A stretch of DNA of 64,000 nt from Thalassospira sp. GTDB lineage: Bacteria; Pseudomonadota; Alphaproteobacteria; Rhodospirillales; Thalassospiraceae. The DNA lies in NCBI RefSeq assembly GCF_030690045.1, contig NZ_JAUYHK010000022.1:169978-233977 (forward strand), in the 5' to 3' direction. Positions 28,823 to 40,173 of this stretch are shown here, piece by piece. Below the pieces are notes generated by a model that had not been told where the DNA came from, did not search any database, and worked only from the letters and a program-made list of their open reading frames with translations. The position numbers were made by a program, and so were the translations under genes. Position 1 is the first letter of the stretch. Each line of letters begins with the position of its first letter.

Positions 28823-29563
28823 ATGACGGTTTCACTTTCCGAACGGCAACAGGAAGTCTTGGCCCAAATTGAGGCCAAGGGCTTTATCACCCTTGAAGCC
28901 CTGGCGGACATGTTTTCGGTATCGATGCAGACAGTGCGCCGCGATGTGATTGCCATGCATGAGGCCGGGCTGATTGAACGGTTTCACGGTGGGGCCGGGG
29001 TTAAGGGCGGTGTTTCGGTTGACCGGCTGGATCATGGGCAAAAACGCATGATCGGCCTTGGTGAAAAACGCAGCATTGCCGAACGGGTGGCAGGGCTGGT
29101 GCCTGACGGGGCGTTTGTCTATCTTGATGTTGGGACAACAATGGAAACGGTTGCCGAAGTCCTGGCGCTGAAACCCGCCCTGTATGTTGTTACCAACAGC
29201 TTGCATGTTGCCGCGGCCTTTGATCCGGCACGGCATGATGTGCGGATTTTGCCCGGCCGGGTGAGCGGGCCGGACGGGTCGGTCACGGGGGAAGAAACGG
29301 TTTTGGCTTTGCGCGCATTTCGACCTGATTTTGCCCTTGTCAGTTGTTCCGCGATTGAGCCGGGCGGCGGTGTCATGGATTTTGATCCCGGAAAAATTGC
29401 GGTGAAACGCATGGCGATGTCTGTTGCCAGAAAGTCCTATCTGTTGGCAATAACAGATAAATTTGGCCGTACAGCAAGGGTTGAAATTGCCGAAACTGCG
29501 GATTTTAGCGGCATTATCACCGAAGAATCCGGGTTTAATCCGGCGGGGGACAGGGCGGGGTGA
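28823..29563 (+). CDS. DeoR-family transcriptional regulator
   Basis: Sugar-phosphate responsive repressor of the GlpR/DeoR type. The N-terminal HTH is L-S-E-R-Q-Q-E-V-L-A through F-S-V-S-M-Q-T-V-R-R-D-V (about 5-40), followed by the family hallmark E-R-F-H-G-G-A-G. The C-terminal DeoRC domain contains V-Y-L-D-V-G-T-T-M-E-T-V, where the effector phosphate binds. 246 aa. It is divergent from the LOG-like gene and the ABC operon, whose repression it likely controls; the effector is unknown, but GlpR-like sensing of a triose or glycerol phosphate would fit a Ugp-type importer. Confidence 0.9.
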   Translation: MTVSLSERQQEVLAQIEAKGFITLEALADMFSVSMQTVRRDVIAMHEAGLIERFHGGAGVKGGVSVDRLDHGQKRMIGLGEKRSIAERVAGLVPDGAFVYLDVGTTMETVAEVLALKPALYVVTNSLHVAAAFDPARHDVRILPGRVSGPDGSVTGEETVLALRAFRPDFALVSCSAIEPGGGVMDFDPGKIAVKRMAMSVARKSYLLAITDKFGRTARVEIAETADFSGIITEESGFNPAGDRAG

Positions 29564-29712
29564 CACAGCCTGACGGGTGTGGCGACAGGCTGTGGGCTTC
29601 TGGCAACCACGCCATTCCCGGCCTCCCACGCCCCCCGGCAACATCGGCTGACATCGGGCAGGCCTTTCGCCGACAACAAGACGCACCTCGGGCGTCTTGA
29701 CCTGTGGCCGGG

Positions 29713-29826
29713 TTACACCGCTTGGGCAATACCCCCGTAATGGCTTTTCCACCCGCCGGTCAGGGTCTTGCGGTTTCGCCCGCCATCCTGTCTGTCTTTA
29801 TACCGCTGCATCATCATCTCTTTCAT
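29713..29826 (-). CDS. Small ORF of the LexA-box repeat (37 aa, unproven)
   Basis: Starts M-K-E-M-M-M-Q-R-Y-K-D-R-Q-D-G-G and ends G-G-I-A-Q-A-V. The segment from M-M-M-Q-R-Y-K-D-R-Q through R-K is shared with copy B. The first two codon differences (CGG/CGA, TAT/TAC) are silent third-position changes and there is no frame-breaking indel, which weakly supports translation. There is only a poor Shine-Dalgarno in this copy. It lies beyond the terminator hairpin, so it would need read-through or another promoter. Basic, no membrane segment, no recognisable family. Confidence 0.3.
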   Translation of the reverse strand: MKEMMMQRYKDRQDGGRNRKTLTGGWKSHYGGIAQAV

Positions 29827-29845
29827 CTGTTTTATCTGGCGCCAA

Positions 29846-29909
29846 ACGCAAAAACCCGCAAAGCGTAGTGCTTTGCGGGTTTCGGTCCGGGCGGATTTGT
29901 CCCGTTGAT
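29846..29909 (-). ncRNA. Candidate SOS-controlled small RNA, copy A
   Basis: The promoter (-35 TTGATA 29939-29944, 17-bp spacer, -10 CATAAG 29916-29921) predicts a start near 29909. A 13-bp hairpin (29852-29882) followed by TTGCGTTT would end the transcript after about 60 nt. Copy B has the same layout, with one compensated pair in the stem. No known RNA family was recognised. Confidence 0.45.
29852..29882 (-). terminator. Strong hairpin terminator in repeat copy A
   Basis: 13-bp perfect stem AAACCCGCAAAGC / GCTTTGCGGGTTT with a 5-nt loop, then a T-rich tail on the minus strand. It could terminate the candidate RNA and also gyrB read-through. Confidence 0.8.
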
Positions 29910-29933
29910 TTTTCTCTTATGCCACAGCAAAAA

Positions 29934-29948
29934 GAACATATCAAGAAC
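29934..29948 (-). promoter_or_regulatory. LexA (SOS) box over a -35 element, copy A
   Basis: GAACATATCAAGAAC on the plus strand, i.e. GTTC-TTGATAT-GTTC on the minus strand, matches the alphaproteobacterial LexA direct repeat GTTC-N7-GTTC. The central TTGATA is a -35 element with CATAAG 17 bp downstream, so bound LexA would block RNA polymerase. The identical 15-mer recurs at 49984-49998. Confidence 0.7.
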
Positions 29949-30052
29949 TATTTTCAAAAACCGGAAAATAATCCTGTTACATCAGAGAATCCAAAACATT
30001 TTCAAGGGCTTCGCCATCTTGTGAATGTGCATCAACTCTCAATTTGCAAACC

Positions 30053-32515
<2,463 letters not shown>

Positions 32516-32537
32516 TCACAACCTCGGCATTCACAGA

Positions 32538-33695
32538 TCAAATTTGCTCGGCACGAATCCGGGCATCTTCCACACGAAAGAATTGCGCCCGTCCGTCCAA
32601 ACCTTCAAAAAGCGCCCGGTCCGTACCTGTCATCCAGGCCTGAACCCCAAGCGCCACGATTTCGTCAAACAGATGACCCCGCCGTTCGGCATCCAGATGG
32701 GCCACCACTTCATCCAGCAGCAAAAGCGGCCCCGCCCCGCGGGACCGGCTTTGCAACCGCGTATTCGCCATCACAATCGACAGCAACAAGGCTTTTTGCT
32801 CGCCGGTCGAACATTGATCGGCGGACTGGTTCTTGGCATCGTGCCAGACCAGAAGATCGCTGCGCTGCGGCCCGACCGATGCCCCGCCATATCCGGCATC
32901 GCGCCTGCGTCCATCTCGCAACGAGGCCCGCATCCGGTCCTCGACATCCACCGCCGGCAATTCCGCCAGCCAGTCTTCCAGATCACCTTTCAGCGCCAGC
33001 CGCGCCGCCGGAAAGGCCCCGATTGCCATTGTCCCGGCCCGCACCAGTTGTGCCAGCAATTCGGTCCGCGCCACCACCACCGCAATTCCGTGCCTAACCA
33101 TCGAATCCTCGATGGCATTCAGCCATTTGTCATCGGCCTTGCCATCGCGCAGCAATTTTGCCCTGCTGCGCAAACTGTGTTCATAGGCCGCAACCCGGCT
33201 GGAATGTTCCGGGTCCAATCCATATACCAGCCGGTCCAGAAACCGCCTGCGTGCCGCCGGACCATCCAGAAACAACCGGTCCATTTGCGGCGTCAGCCAC
33301 ACCGCGTTGCAAACCCGGCCCAAGGCCGCCTGCCCGCGTTGCGTTTCGCCATCAATGCGCACCGCACGGCGTTCACGCCCCTGCACCAGTGCCGCCGGGT
33401 CCAACCCCGATCCCAGATGCCGTTCCCCGTCGGGCGTTTCCAGGGTCGCCGCCACCGCCCATGCCCGCACAGCACCATCATCTAGGGCCGGAACATTGCG
33501 GGCCATTTCGCCCAGTTTCGCCCGCCGCAACCCGCCACCCGGCGCCAAAAGCGAAACGGCCTCCAAAAGGTTGGTCTTGCCCGCCCCGTTGGGCCCCGTC
33601 AGCACAACCGGCCCACCCTGCAAATCAAGACGCAAGGTCTGATAACAGCGAAATTCCGACAGACTGATGCGCGAGACGGCAAGACGGGGCGTCAT
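32538..33695 (-). CDS. recF: DNA replication/repair protein RecF
   Basis: SMC-like ABC ATPase loading RecA at gaps with RecOR. Walker A is T-G-P-N-G-A-G-K-T-N-L-L-E-A, the signature lies at S-T-G-E-Q-K-A-L-L, and Walker B is L-L-L-L-D-E-V-V-A-H-L-D. The frame is open to a GTG at 33740. The ATG at 33695 gives the family start (R-L-A-V-S-R-I-S-L-S-E-F-R-C-Y) and 385 aa, close to usual RecF, but neither start has a clear Shine-Dalgarno. Sits between dnaN and gyrB, the common order. Confidence 0.95.
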   Translation of the reverse strand: MTPRLAVSRISLSEFRCYQTLRLDLQGGPVVLTGPNGAGKTNLLEAVSLLAPGGGLRRAKLGEMARNVPALDDGAVRAWAVAATLETPDGERHLGSGLDPAALVQGRERRAVRIDGETQRGQAALGRVCNAVWLTPQMDRLFLDGPAARRRFLDRLVYGLDPEHSSRVAAYEHSLRSRAKLLRDGKADDKWLNAIEDSMVRHGIAVVVARTELLAQLVRAGTMAIGAFPAARLALKGDLEDWLAELPAVDVEDRMRASLRDGRRRDAGYGGASVGPQRSDLLVWHDAKNQSADQCSTGEQKALLLSIVMANTRLQSRSRGAGPLLLLDEVVAHLDAERRGHLFDEIVALGVQAWMTGTDRALFEGLDGRAQFFRVEDARIRAEQI

Positions 33696-33759
33696 CGACG
33701 CACCGTCTGCCGGGGGGAAATTATGGGCAAAAACAGCCACAGCAAATGTTGTGTTGACG

Positions 33760-34878
33760 TCAGACGCGCATCGGCATCAGGACATACAATGCCGACAGAT
33801 CATCGGTATCGCGCAGGATCGTCGGTGACGACCCGTCCGACATCAAAAGGTTAAGGGTATCCCCCTTGACCTGCTTGGCAATATCCAGCAGATAGCGGGA
33901 ATTAAAGCCGATTTCGATATCCTCGGCGTCATAGTTGATTTCAAGTTCCTCGGTCGCCGTACCATGTTCCGGACTGGAGGCCGTCAGGGTCAGGGTATTG
34001 CCCGACAACACCACCTTGACCGCACGGGATTTCTCAATCGAAATCGCCGATACCCGATCCACCGCATCGGCAAACGGTTTGCATTCCAGATCAAGGCTTT
34101 TGTCATTGCCCGACGGAATAACCCGCTCGTAATCAGGGAAGGTGCCGTCAATCAGCTTGGACGTCAGAACCGCATTGCCAAACCCGAACCGGATTTTGGT
34201 ATCGGACAACGAAATATCAACCGCCTCGCCGGTATCTTCGATCAGCTTGCGCAATTCACCCACAGTCTTGCGCGGCACAATCACGCCCGGCATGTTTTCC
34301 GCACCATCAGGCAGCGGCGCTTCGATCCGGGCCAGACGGTGCCCGTCAGTCGCAACCGCGCGCAGAATATGCGTGCCTTCGGCCTCGGTCGCATGGAAAT
34401 AAATACCATTGAGGTAATAACGGGTTTCCTCGGTCGAAATGGCAAATTCGGCACGGTCAATCAGGCCGCGCAATTCTGCGGCCGCAAGGGTAAAGCTGAC
34501 CGGCAATTCGCCGCCCGACATCGCCGGGAAATCATCCACCGGCAACACTGCCAGATTGAATTTCGACCGCCCCGCCGACAAGGTCAGACGACCGGCACCC
34601 GGTTCCAGCGAAATTTGCACCTGGGAGCCTTCCGGCAACTTGCGCACAATTTCATAAAGCGTATGCGCGGGCGTCGTTGTCGCCCCGGCTTCGCTTACAT
34701 TGGCGGTGGTGGTTTCGATGATCTCCAGATCCATGTCGGTTGCCGCCAGCGAAAGACGATCATCCTCTGCCCGCAACAGAATGTTGGACAGGATTGGAAT
34801 GGTGTTTCGCCGTTCGACCACACTTTGAACATGGGTCAGTGATTTCAACAGAGCCGCGCGTTCGATGGTCAGCTTCAT
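33760..34878 (-). CDS. dnaN: DNA polymerase III sliding clamp (beta subunit)
   Basis: Ring-shaped processivity clamp. Three clamp domains over 372 aa: M-K-L-T-I-E-R-A-A-L-L-K-S-L at the start, the typical G-T-F-P-D-Y-E-R-V-I-P in the middle domain, and C-terminal L-M-P-M-R-V. The C-terminal strand and cleft residues that receive partner clamp-binding motifs are in place. Next gene after dnaA on the same strand with a 266-bp spacer, and followed by recF. Confidence 0.98.
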   Translation of the reverse strand: MKLTIERAALLKSLTHVQSVVERRNTIPILSNILLRAEDDRLSLAATDMDLEIIETTTANVSEAGATTTPAHTLYEIVRKLPEGSQVQISLEPGAGRLTLSAGRSKFNLAVLPVDDFPAMSGGELPVSFTLAAAELRGLIDRAEFAISTEETRYYLNGIYFHATEAEGTHILRAVATDGHRLARIEAPLPDGAENMPGVIVPRKTVGELRKLIEDTGEAVDISLSDTKIRFGFGNAVLTSKLIDGTFPDYERVIPSGNDKSLDLECKPFADAVDRVSAISIEKSRAVKVVLSGNTLTLTASSPEHGTATEELEINYDAEDIEIGFNSRYLLDIAKQVKGDTLNLLMSDGSSPTILRDTDDLSALYVLMPMRV

Positions 34879-35144
34879 GCCCGTCCTATCCGTCTGTCTA
34901 GCAAGGTTAACAGTTTGATTTTTATTCAGTTTTTATGTCCAACCCCCACCTTTTCAGGGCAGGGTGCGGCATTATAACACGCATGTCTGGAAATCGAAGG
35001 ATTTTTACAGGCGAAAACCAAGCAAACAAAACGAGTCGTTGCATATCAAGGGCTGATATTCTTCCGCATCAGGCAGGCGGCGGGTTACAGCCCGCCAACG
35101 CCGCCAGACAGCCCGGAAAAAAGACCCGAAATTCCGGTCGCATG
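34879..35144. other. dnaA-dnaN spacer
   Basis: Holds the dnaN promoter region. A GGCGGG/CCCGCC hairpin at 35079-35096 just after dnaA lacks a T tract. No TTATCCACA-type DnaA box was found, so I see no evidence of the origin here. Confidence 0.5.
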
Positions 35145-36653
35145 TCAACTTTCAAGCATCCTGCGCAGTAAATCGATATCCTCGCATAGCGACGGATCGC
35201 AGCCATGCAGTTCTTCGACCTTGCGCACCGCATGCATGACGGTGGTGTGGTCACGCCCGCCAAATTTGCGACCAATCTCCGGCAGGGAATGGGTGGTCAG
35301 CTGTTTGGCCAGATACATCGCCACCTGTCTGGGGCGCGCCACGGCACGGGCCCGGCGGGCCGAATGCATGTCCGACACTTTGATGTTGAAATGTTCGGCG
35401 ACTTTTTTCTGGATTTCGTCCACCGACACCCGGCGCTCCGAGGCCCTTAACAAATCATGCAGAACGTCCTGCACCATTTCGAGGCTGATTTCCCGCCCGA
35501 CCAGTTGCGCATGGGCCAACACGCGGTTAAACGCGCCTTCCAGTTCGCGGACATTCGAGGTGATCTTGTAGGCAAGGAATTCCATCACGCGCTGCGGCAA
35601 TTGTACGCCCTGACGTTCGGCCTTGGATTCGAGAATGCCCAAACGCAATTCATAGGTCGTGGCATGGATATCGGCCACCAACCCGGACCCCAGACGCGAA
35701 CGCAGACGTTCTTCAATGTCTTCAAGATCCGAGGGCGATTTATCGGCCGACACAATGATCTGACGACCCTGATCGACCAATGCATTGAAGGTATGGAAGA
35801 ATTCTTCCTGTGTAGAGTTTTTGCCCGAGATGAATTGCACATCATCGACCATCAACACATCGACCGAGCGGAACTGGTCCTTGAAATCCACCGTGTTCTT
35901 GTCGCGCAGCGCCCGGATAAAGCGGTACATGAATTTTTCAGCCGACAAATAAATAACGGTGCGGTGCGGTTGGGTCCGGCGAATATGCCATGCAATCGAA
36001 TGCATCAGATGGGTTTTGCCCAGACCGACTCCGCCATACAAAAACAGCGGATTGAACGGCACCGATTCGGCCTCGGCCAGCCGCCGGGCGGCGGCATAGG
36101 CAAATTCGTTTGGCTTGCCGATCACAAAATTATCAAAGGTATAGCGCGGATCAAGGGCGGCACTGATGCCATCATCGGACATGCTGGCGATCACGCTACG
36201 ACCGGAAATTTGCGGATTGCGGAGAGGTTGGGGCGGTGCCACAGTTCCGGTCGCGACAACATCGCCTGCCGGGCGGGATTTTTTAACTGCCGGTGATGCG
36301 GGTCGGGTCTGGTTGCCGGTTGCCGGCGCGACCACCACGATTTCGGCAAAATGAACATTGCTGTCATCGGCATGCCAAAAGGCCTGGATCCGATCCAGAT
36401 AATGCTGCGACACCCAATCACGCATCGCACGGGTCGGCGCGCCCAGACGCGCCACACCGGCTTCAACCGCAATCAGTTGCACCGGGTCCAGCCAGTACCG
36501 AAAGGCCGTGGCCCCAAATTCCGCCCGCAATTTTTCGCGGACTCCCTGCCAGATTCCTTTTGTATGATCGTCCGGCATCGCCTGCGCGTCGCCCGGAATC
36601 CCCCCGTCGGATCCTGTGACCGCCACTTGCGCTCCCCTTATGGCGTGCTGCAC
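35145..36653 (-). CDS. dnaA: Chromosomal replication initiator DnaA
   Basis: AAA+ initiator that binds DnaA boxes and opens oriC. The N-terminal domain I includes I-W-Q-G-V-R-E-K-L-R-A-E-F-G. Walker A is G-G-V-G-L-G-K-T-H-L-M, Walker B D-V-L-M-V-D-D-V-Q-F-I, sensor/arginine finger L-R-S-R-L-G-S-G-L, and the C-terminal DNA-binding signature G-R-D-H-T-T-V-M-H-A. The frame is open to 36722. The GTG at 36653 has GGAAAGG 8 bp upstream and gives 502 aa, so I prefer it; ATG 36578 is a shorter alternative without a good ribosome site. Confidence 0.95.
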   Translation of the reverse strand: MQHAIRGAQVAVTGSDGGIPGDAQAMPDDHTKGIWQGVREKLRAEFGATAFRYWLDPVQLIAVEAGVARLGAPTRAMRDWVSQHYLDRIQAFWHADDSNVHFAEIVVVAPATGNQTRPASPAVKKSRPAGDVVATGTVAPPQPLRNPQISGRSVIASMSDDGISAALDPRYTFDNFVIGKPNEFAYAAARRLAEAESVPFNPLFLYGGVGLGKTHLMHSIAWHIRRTQPHRTVIYLSAEKFMYRFIRALRDKNTVDFKDQFRSVDVLMVDDVQFISGKNSTQEEFFHTFNALVDQGRQIIVSADKSPSDLEDIEERLRSRLGSGLVADIHATTYELRLGILESKAERQGVQLPQRVMEFLAYKITSNVRELEGAFNRVLAHAQLVGREISLEMVQDVLHDLLRASERRVSVDEIQKKVAEHFNIKVSDMHSARRARAVARPRQVAMYLAKQLTTHSLPEIGRKFGGRDHTTVMHAVRKVEELHGCDPSLCEDIDLLRRMLES

Positions 36654-36994
36654 TGCTCGTACCTTTCCCGGTGTCCAAATTAACCATACGTCAACCAAAA
36701 ACCCCCAAAGACAAAACAGCAAACCATCGCGTCAGTCGCCAAAGCGATCAACACGTCTGTCGTCCCAAAAGCAGTTCGGAAGCGTACTCGCGCCTTTTTT
36801 TGGTTCTTCGTCTTTTAAGGCCAAAGCCTCGGGCGAAGACGAGACACTGTACTGATGCGGCCCGCCGCAGGCAAGCCGATCTTAAACGGAACAAATAAAG
36901 GATTTCGACATCAAAACATTCCCCTTTTTGTGCGGATTTTTACGATGCCGCAACTAGGGAACAAAAGGTGATTCTGCGAAATCCGGGCAACGAA
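36654..36994. other. dnaA-rpsT spacer
   Basis: About 340 bp with no gene. It should carry the dnaA promoter on the minus strand. I searched by eye for TTATNCACA boxes and AT-rich 13-mers and found none convincing. Confidence 0.5.
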
Positions 36995-37019
36995 AAGGCC
37001 GCGCATCAAGCGCGGCCTT
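36995..37019 (-). terminator. Terminator of rpsT
   Basis: Perfect 10-bp stem AAGGCCGCGC / GCGCGGCCTT with a 5-nt loop; on the minus strand it runs into TTTTCG. Lies 27 bp past the rpsT stop. Confidence 0.85.
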
Positions 37020-37045
37020 CGACTCGCCATCCCCAAAGGGATTTA

Positions 37046-37306
37046 TTAGAGCGACTTGACGCGAGCGGTCAGGCGCGAAACCTTGCGGGCGACGGTATTC
37101 TTGTGGAGAACCCCAAGCTGCGCGCCGCGTGCCATTTCCGGCTCGGCAATTTTCAGCGCAGCCAGAGCAGCATCCTTGTCGCCAACTTGCAGCGCAGCTT
37201 CGACCTTCTTGACGAATGTACGAATGCGACCGATACGCGCACCGTTGATTTCGGTACGGGCGGCGTTGCGGCGAATGCGCTTCTTGGCCGATTTATGATG
37301 AGCCAT
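37046..37306 (-). CDS. rpsT: 30S ribosomal protein S20
   Basis: Small basic 16S rRNA-binding protein, 86 aa. The N terminus [13 protein letters not shown] and the C-terminal [12 protein letters not shown] are typical. Transcribed toward dnaA, with its own terminator, and downstream of an enoyl-CoA hydratase and mutM as in related alphaproteobacteria. Confidence 0.98.
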   Translation of the reverse strand: MAHHKSAKKRIRRNAARTEINGARIGRIRTFVKKVEAALQVGDKDAALAALKIAEPEMARGAQLGVLHKNTVARKVSRLTARVKSL

Positions 37307-37438
37307 TGCGAACCTGTCTCTTAAAACAAAAATGTTACGTAATTCGGAGCGCGGCTTATAGCTCCGTCCTTTTACCCCGTCAACCCTTGATACCGGGATT
37401 TCCTGCGAAATTCCGCGCAGACGGACTCTTTCCCAGTC

Positions 37439-38215
37439 CTAGCGATGTTTGAATTCGGGTTTGCGCTTCTCGGAAAAGGCTTTCATCCCTTCGGCACGGT
37501 CTTCAAGGGCAAAGGTCGAATGGAATTCGCGGCGTTCAAACATCAGGCCTTCGGTCAAGGTCATTTCATAGGTCTTACTGACACTTTCCTTGGCCTTCAT
37601 CACCACGGGGGCAGAGAAAGAAGCAATCTTTTCCGCCAGTTTCAGGGCTTCTTCCAGCAACGAGTCAGCCGGGACGATTCGCGCGACCAATCCGGCGCGT
37701 TCGGCTTCTTCGGCATCCATCATCCGCCCGGTCAGGCACATTTCCATCGCCTTGGATTTGCCTATCGCCCGTGTCAGGCGCTGGGTGCCACCTGCCCCCG
37801 GGATGGTGCCGATGGTGATTTCCGGCTGACCAAACTTCGCCGTATCGGCCGCCAGAATGATGTCGCACATCATTGCCAGTTCACAGCCCCCACCCAAAGC
37901 GAATCCGGCAACGGCCGCAATCACCGGCTTGCGGCAATCAGCCACACGGGTCCATCCTTTGGTAATAAAGTCGGCCTTATAGACATCCATATAGTCGTAA
38001 TCGGCCATTTCCTTGATATCCGCCCCGGCGGCAAAGGCACGATCCGAACCGGTAATGACGATGGCGCGAATCGCCTCATCATCCTCAAATCCGTCCAGCG
38101 CCTTTCCCAGATCGGCAATCAACGCATCGCACAGCGCATTCAGCGCCTTGGGCCGGTGCAGTGTGATCAGACCAACATTGCCCTTTACCTCGACCAGAAT
38201 GTTTTCATAAGTCAT
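37439..38215 (-). CDS. Enoyl-CoA hydratase (crotonase family)
   Basis: Hydrates trans-2-enoyl-CoA in fatty-acid beta-oxidation. Oxyanion-hole segments are [10 protein letters not shown] (about 63-72) and [13 protein letters not shown] (about 108-120). The two catalytic Glu positions fit the hydratase pattern: E of G-G-C-E-L and E of [14 protein letters not shown]. The frame is open to 38242, but ATG 38215 (M-T-Y-E-N-I) is the family start, 258 aa. Sits between mutM and rpsT on the same strand. Confidence 0.93.
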   Translation of the reverse strand: MTYENILVEVKGNVGLITLHRPKALNALCDALIADLGKALDGFEDDEAIRAIVITGSDRAFAAGADIKEMADYDYMDVYKADFITKGWTRVADCRKPVIAAVAGFALGGGCELAMMCDIILAADTAKFGQPEITIGTIPGAGGTQRLTRAIGKSKAMEMCLTGRMMDAEEAERAGLVARIVPADSLLEEALKLAEKIASFSAPVVMKAKESVSKTYEMTLTEGLMFERREFHSTFALEDRAEGMKAFSEKRKPEFKHR

Positions 38216-38382
38216 GCTATCTGCTTCCTGAAACTGACGCATCGGGCCTTTACCACCCGAGTCGCGTGAAACTATAATTTGATACTGTTTTACCGATTTT
38301 AAGATCGCGAGGCAACCGGCAGGCCACCGGGTGATGCTTAAATCCCGATTCCCGCATACATGCTCACCTATTTTCTGCAGAC

Positions 38383-39222
38383 CTATTTCTGGCAGACCGG
38401 ACAGTAAAAACTGGATCGTCCAGCCTGAACCAGACGCCTAACCGTGCCGACACAATCTTCACGTACACAAGATTCGTTTTCGCGGCCATAGACCCGAAAA
38501 TTATGCTGAAAATATCCCAGTTCGCCATTCGCCTGCCGATGATCTTTCAGGCTGGACCCACCCGCGGCAATCGCATCCTCCAGAACCAGACGTATTTCGC
38601 GGAACAACAGGGTGATTTCATCGGCATTCAGACTGCTGGCCAGCCGTTCCGGCGCGATTCCCGACCGAAACAGCGCCTCGCACACATATATATTACCCAA
38701 ACCCGCCACCAGTTTCTGATCCAGAAGGGCGGTTTTGACCGGACTGTTGCGCCGTGCCAGTCCCACGGCCAGAATATCGGTGTTAAAACTGTTACCCATC
38801 GGTTCCGGCCCGATTCCGGCCAGCATGCGATGACCTGCCATTTCCTCAACCCGGGTCAGTTCCATCAAGCCAAAGCGGCGTGGATCGGTGAAGCGCACCA
38901 GTGCGCCGGAATCCATTACGAAATCGACATGATCATGCTTTCCCGCAACCGGGGCCGGGATTCCGACATTTTCAAACACTGTCATGCGACCCGACATGCC
39001 CAGATGGATCAGCAAGACCTGCCCGTCATCCAGATAACCGACAATGTATTTTGCCCGCCGTGTCAGTTGATCAATCCGCCGCCCGGTCAGTTTTTCGACG
39101 AACCCTGCCGGAAAGGGCGTGCGCAAATTGGGGCGGCGCTGAACCACCTGCTGTAACATCCGGCCTTCCATCACCGGGGCAAGGCCGCGACAGACGGTTT
39201 CGACTTCTGGCAATTCAGGCAT
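38383..39222 (-). CDS. mutM: Formamidopyrimidine-DNA glycosylase (Fpg)
   Basis: Bifunctional base-excision enzyme removing 8-oxoguanine and formamidopyrimidines. The mature N terminus P-E-L-P-E-V-E-T-V provides the catalytic Pro and Glu. The C-terminal zinc finger is C-V-R-E-D-C ... Y-C-P-V-C-Q-K. G-S-S-L-K-D-H and the V-Y-G-R region before the finger are conserved. 279 aa. Divergent from the TauE/SafE gene across about 140 bp. Confidence 0.97.
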   Translation of the reverse strand: MPELPEVETVCRGLAPVMEGRMLQQVVQRRPNLRTPFPAGFVEKLTGRRIDQLTRRAKYIVGYLDDGQVLLIHLGMSGRMTVFENVGIPAPVAGKHDHVDFVMDSGALVRFTDPRRFGLMELTRVEEMAGHRMLAGIGPEPMGNSFNTDILAVGLARRNSPVKTALLDQKLVAGLGNIYVCEALFRSGIAPERLASSLNADEITLLFREIRLVLEDAIAAGGSSLKDHRQANGELGYFQHNFRVYGRENESCVREDCVGTVRRLVQAGRSSFYCPVCQK

Positions 39223-39365
39223 GCGATCTGATCTCTTTATAAAAGGATGGAAGATAGTGTTATCTAATCCCTGTCAGGCTTCCGCGCAATCGTCCGCCAC
39301 CCGCCAAGGATTTTCTACTGCCATCTTTCCGCCCTCCCTCTTTACCTGTCACGGACATATTCAAA

Positions 39366-40169
39366 ATGGAATTTGGTTTCGACCTGCTGCTGATCCTGTT
39401 TGCCGTTGCCATGCTGGCAGGTTTTGTCGATACCATTGCCGGGGGTGGTGGGTTGATTACGATCCCGGCCTTGTTATGGGCAGGAATTACGCCGCAACAG
39501 GCGTTGGCGACCAACAAGTTGCAAGGCAGTTTTGGCAGTTTTTCAGCATCCATGAGCTTTATCAAACGTGGCCTGGTACAGCCGCGCGATATGATTCTGG
39601 CAATTATCCTGACCTTTGCCGGGTCTACCCTTGGCACCCTTTTGGTACGGATGATTGATGCCAGCATCCTGATGACGATCCTGCCGGGACTTTTGATCCT
39701 GATTGCGCTGTATTTCCTGTTATCACCCAAGGTCGGCGATATGGATGCCCATCAGGTCATCGGCAAGACAATGTTCGCCTTTACCGCCGGATTTGGCATC
39801 GGATTTTATGATGGATTTTTCGGGCCGGGCACCGGGTCGTTTTTCGGCATCGCCTTTGTCGCCCTGCTGGGCTTTAACCTGACAAAGGCCACCGCCCATA
39901 CCAAGGTTTTGAATTTCACCTCCAACATTGCATCATTGGCAATGTTTATTGTCGGCGGCGACGTGGTGTGGATGTTGGGCCTTGTTATGGCGGGTGGGCA
40001 AATCGTCGGTGCGATTATCGGATCCCATATGGTGGTCAGGATCGGGGCGCGGATGATCAGGCCGCTTCTGGTCGTTGTTTCCGTCGCCATATCGATCAAA
40101 CTGATTTTCGATCAGTATGGTTCGGATATCAGCTATTTATGGCAACAGGCCATGATCGGGCTGGCGTAA
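39366..40169 (+). CDS. TauE/SafE (TSUP) family transporter
   Basis: Membrane protein of 267 aa with about eight helices, first at residues 5-25 (L-L-L-I-L-F-A-V-A-M-L-A-G-F). The motif D-T-I-A-G-G-G-G-L-I-T-I-P-A-L (21-35) and its half-repeat F-F-G-P-G-T-G-S-F (about 154) are family hallmarks. Members export sulfite, sulfoacetate or other organic sulfonates; the actual substrate here is unknown. No sulfonate catabolic genes are adjacent. Convergent with the MFS gene (4 bp gap). Confidence 0.88.
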   Translation: MEFGFDLLLILFAVAMLAGFVDTIAGGGGLITIPALLWAGITPQQALATNKLQGSFGSFSASMSFIKRGLVQPRDMILAIILTFAGSTLGTLLVRMIDASILMTILPGLLILIALYFLLSPKVGDMDAHQVIGKTMFAFTAGFGIGFYDGFFGPGTGSFFGIAFVALLGFNLTKATAHTKVLNFTSNIASLAMFIVGGDVVWMLGLVMAGGQIVGAIIGSHMVVRIGARMIRPLLVVVSVAISIKLIFDQYGSDISYLWQQAMIGLA

Positions 40170-40173
40170 GCTT

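Larger units (their letters stand above)
29713..29990 (-). repeat. LexA-box intergenic repeat, copy A
   Basis: Read on the minus strand from 29990: conserved ATTATTTTCCG, LexA box (29934-29948), promoter-like sequence, about 60 nt ending in a terminator (29852-29882), then a conserved start of a small ORF (29826). Aligned with copy B at 63810-64000 in the opposite orientation, most positions are identical across about 190 bp. It lies just downstream of gyrB in the same direction. Nothing resembling a transposase or terminal inverted repeats is visible, so it is not an obvious MITE, though the copies are inverted relative to one another. Confidence 0.85.

Noticed and set aside
29679..29699. 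AAGACGC/GCGTCTT hairpin as the deoR terminator
   Set aside because: More than 100 bp after deoR and without a T tract on either strand.
36654..37045. oriC next to dnaA
   Set aside because: No DnaA boxes or AT-rich unwinding region seen by eye on either side of dnaA.
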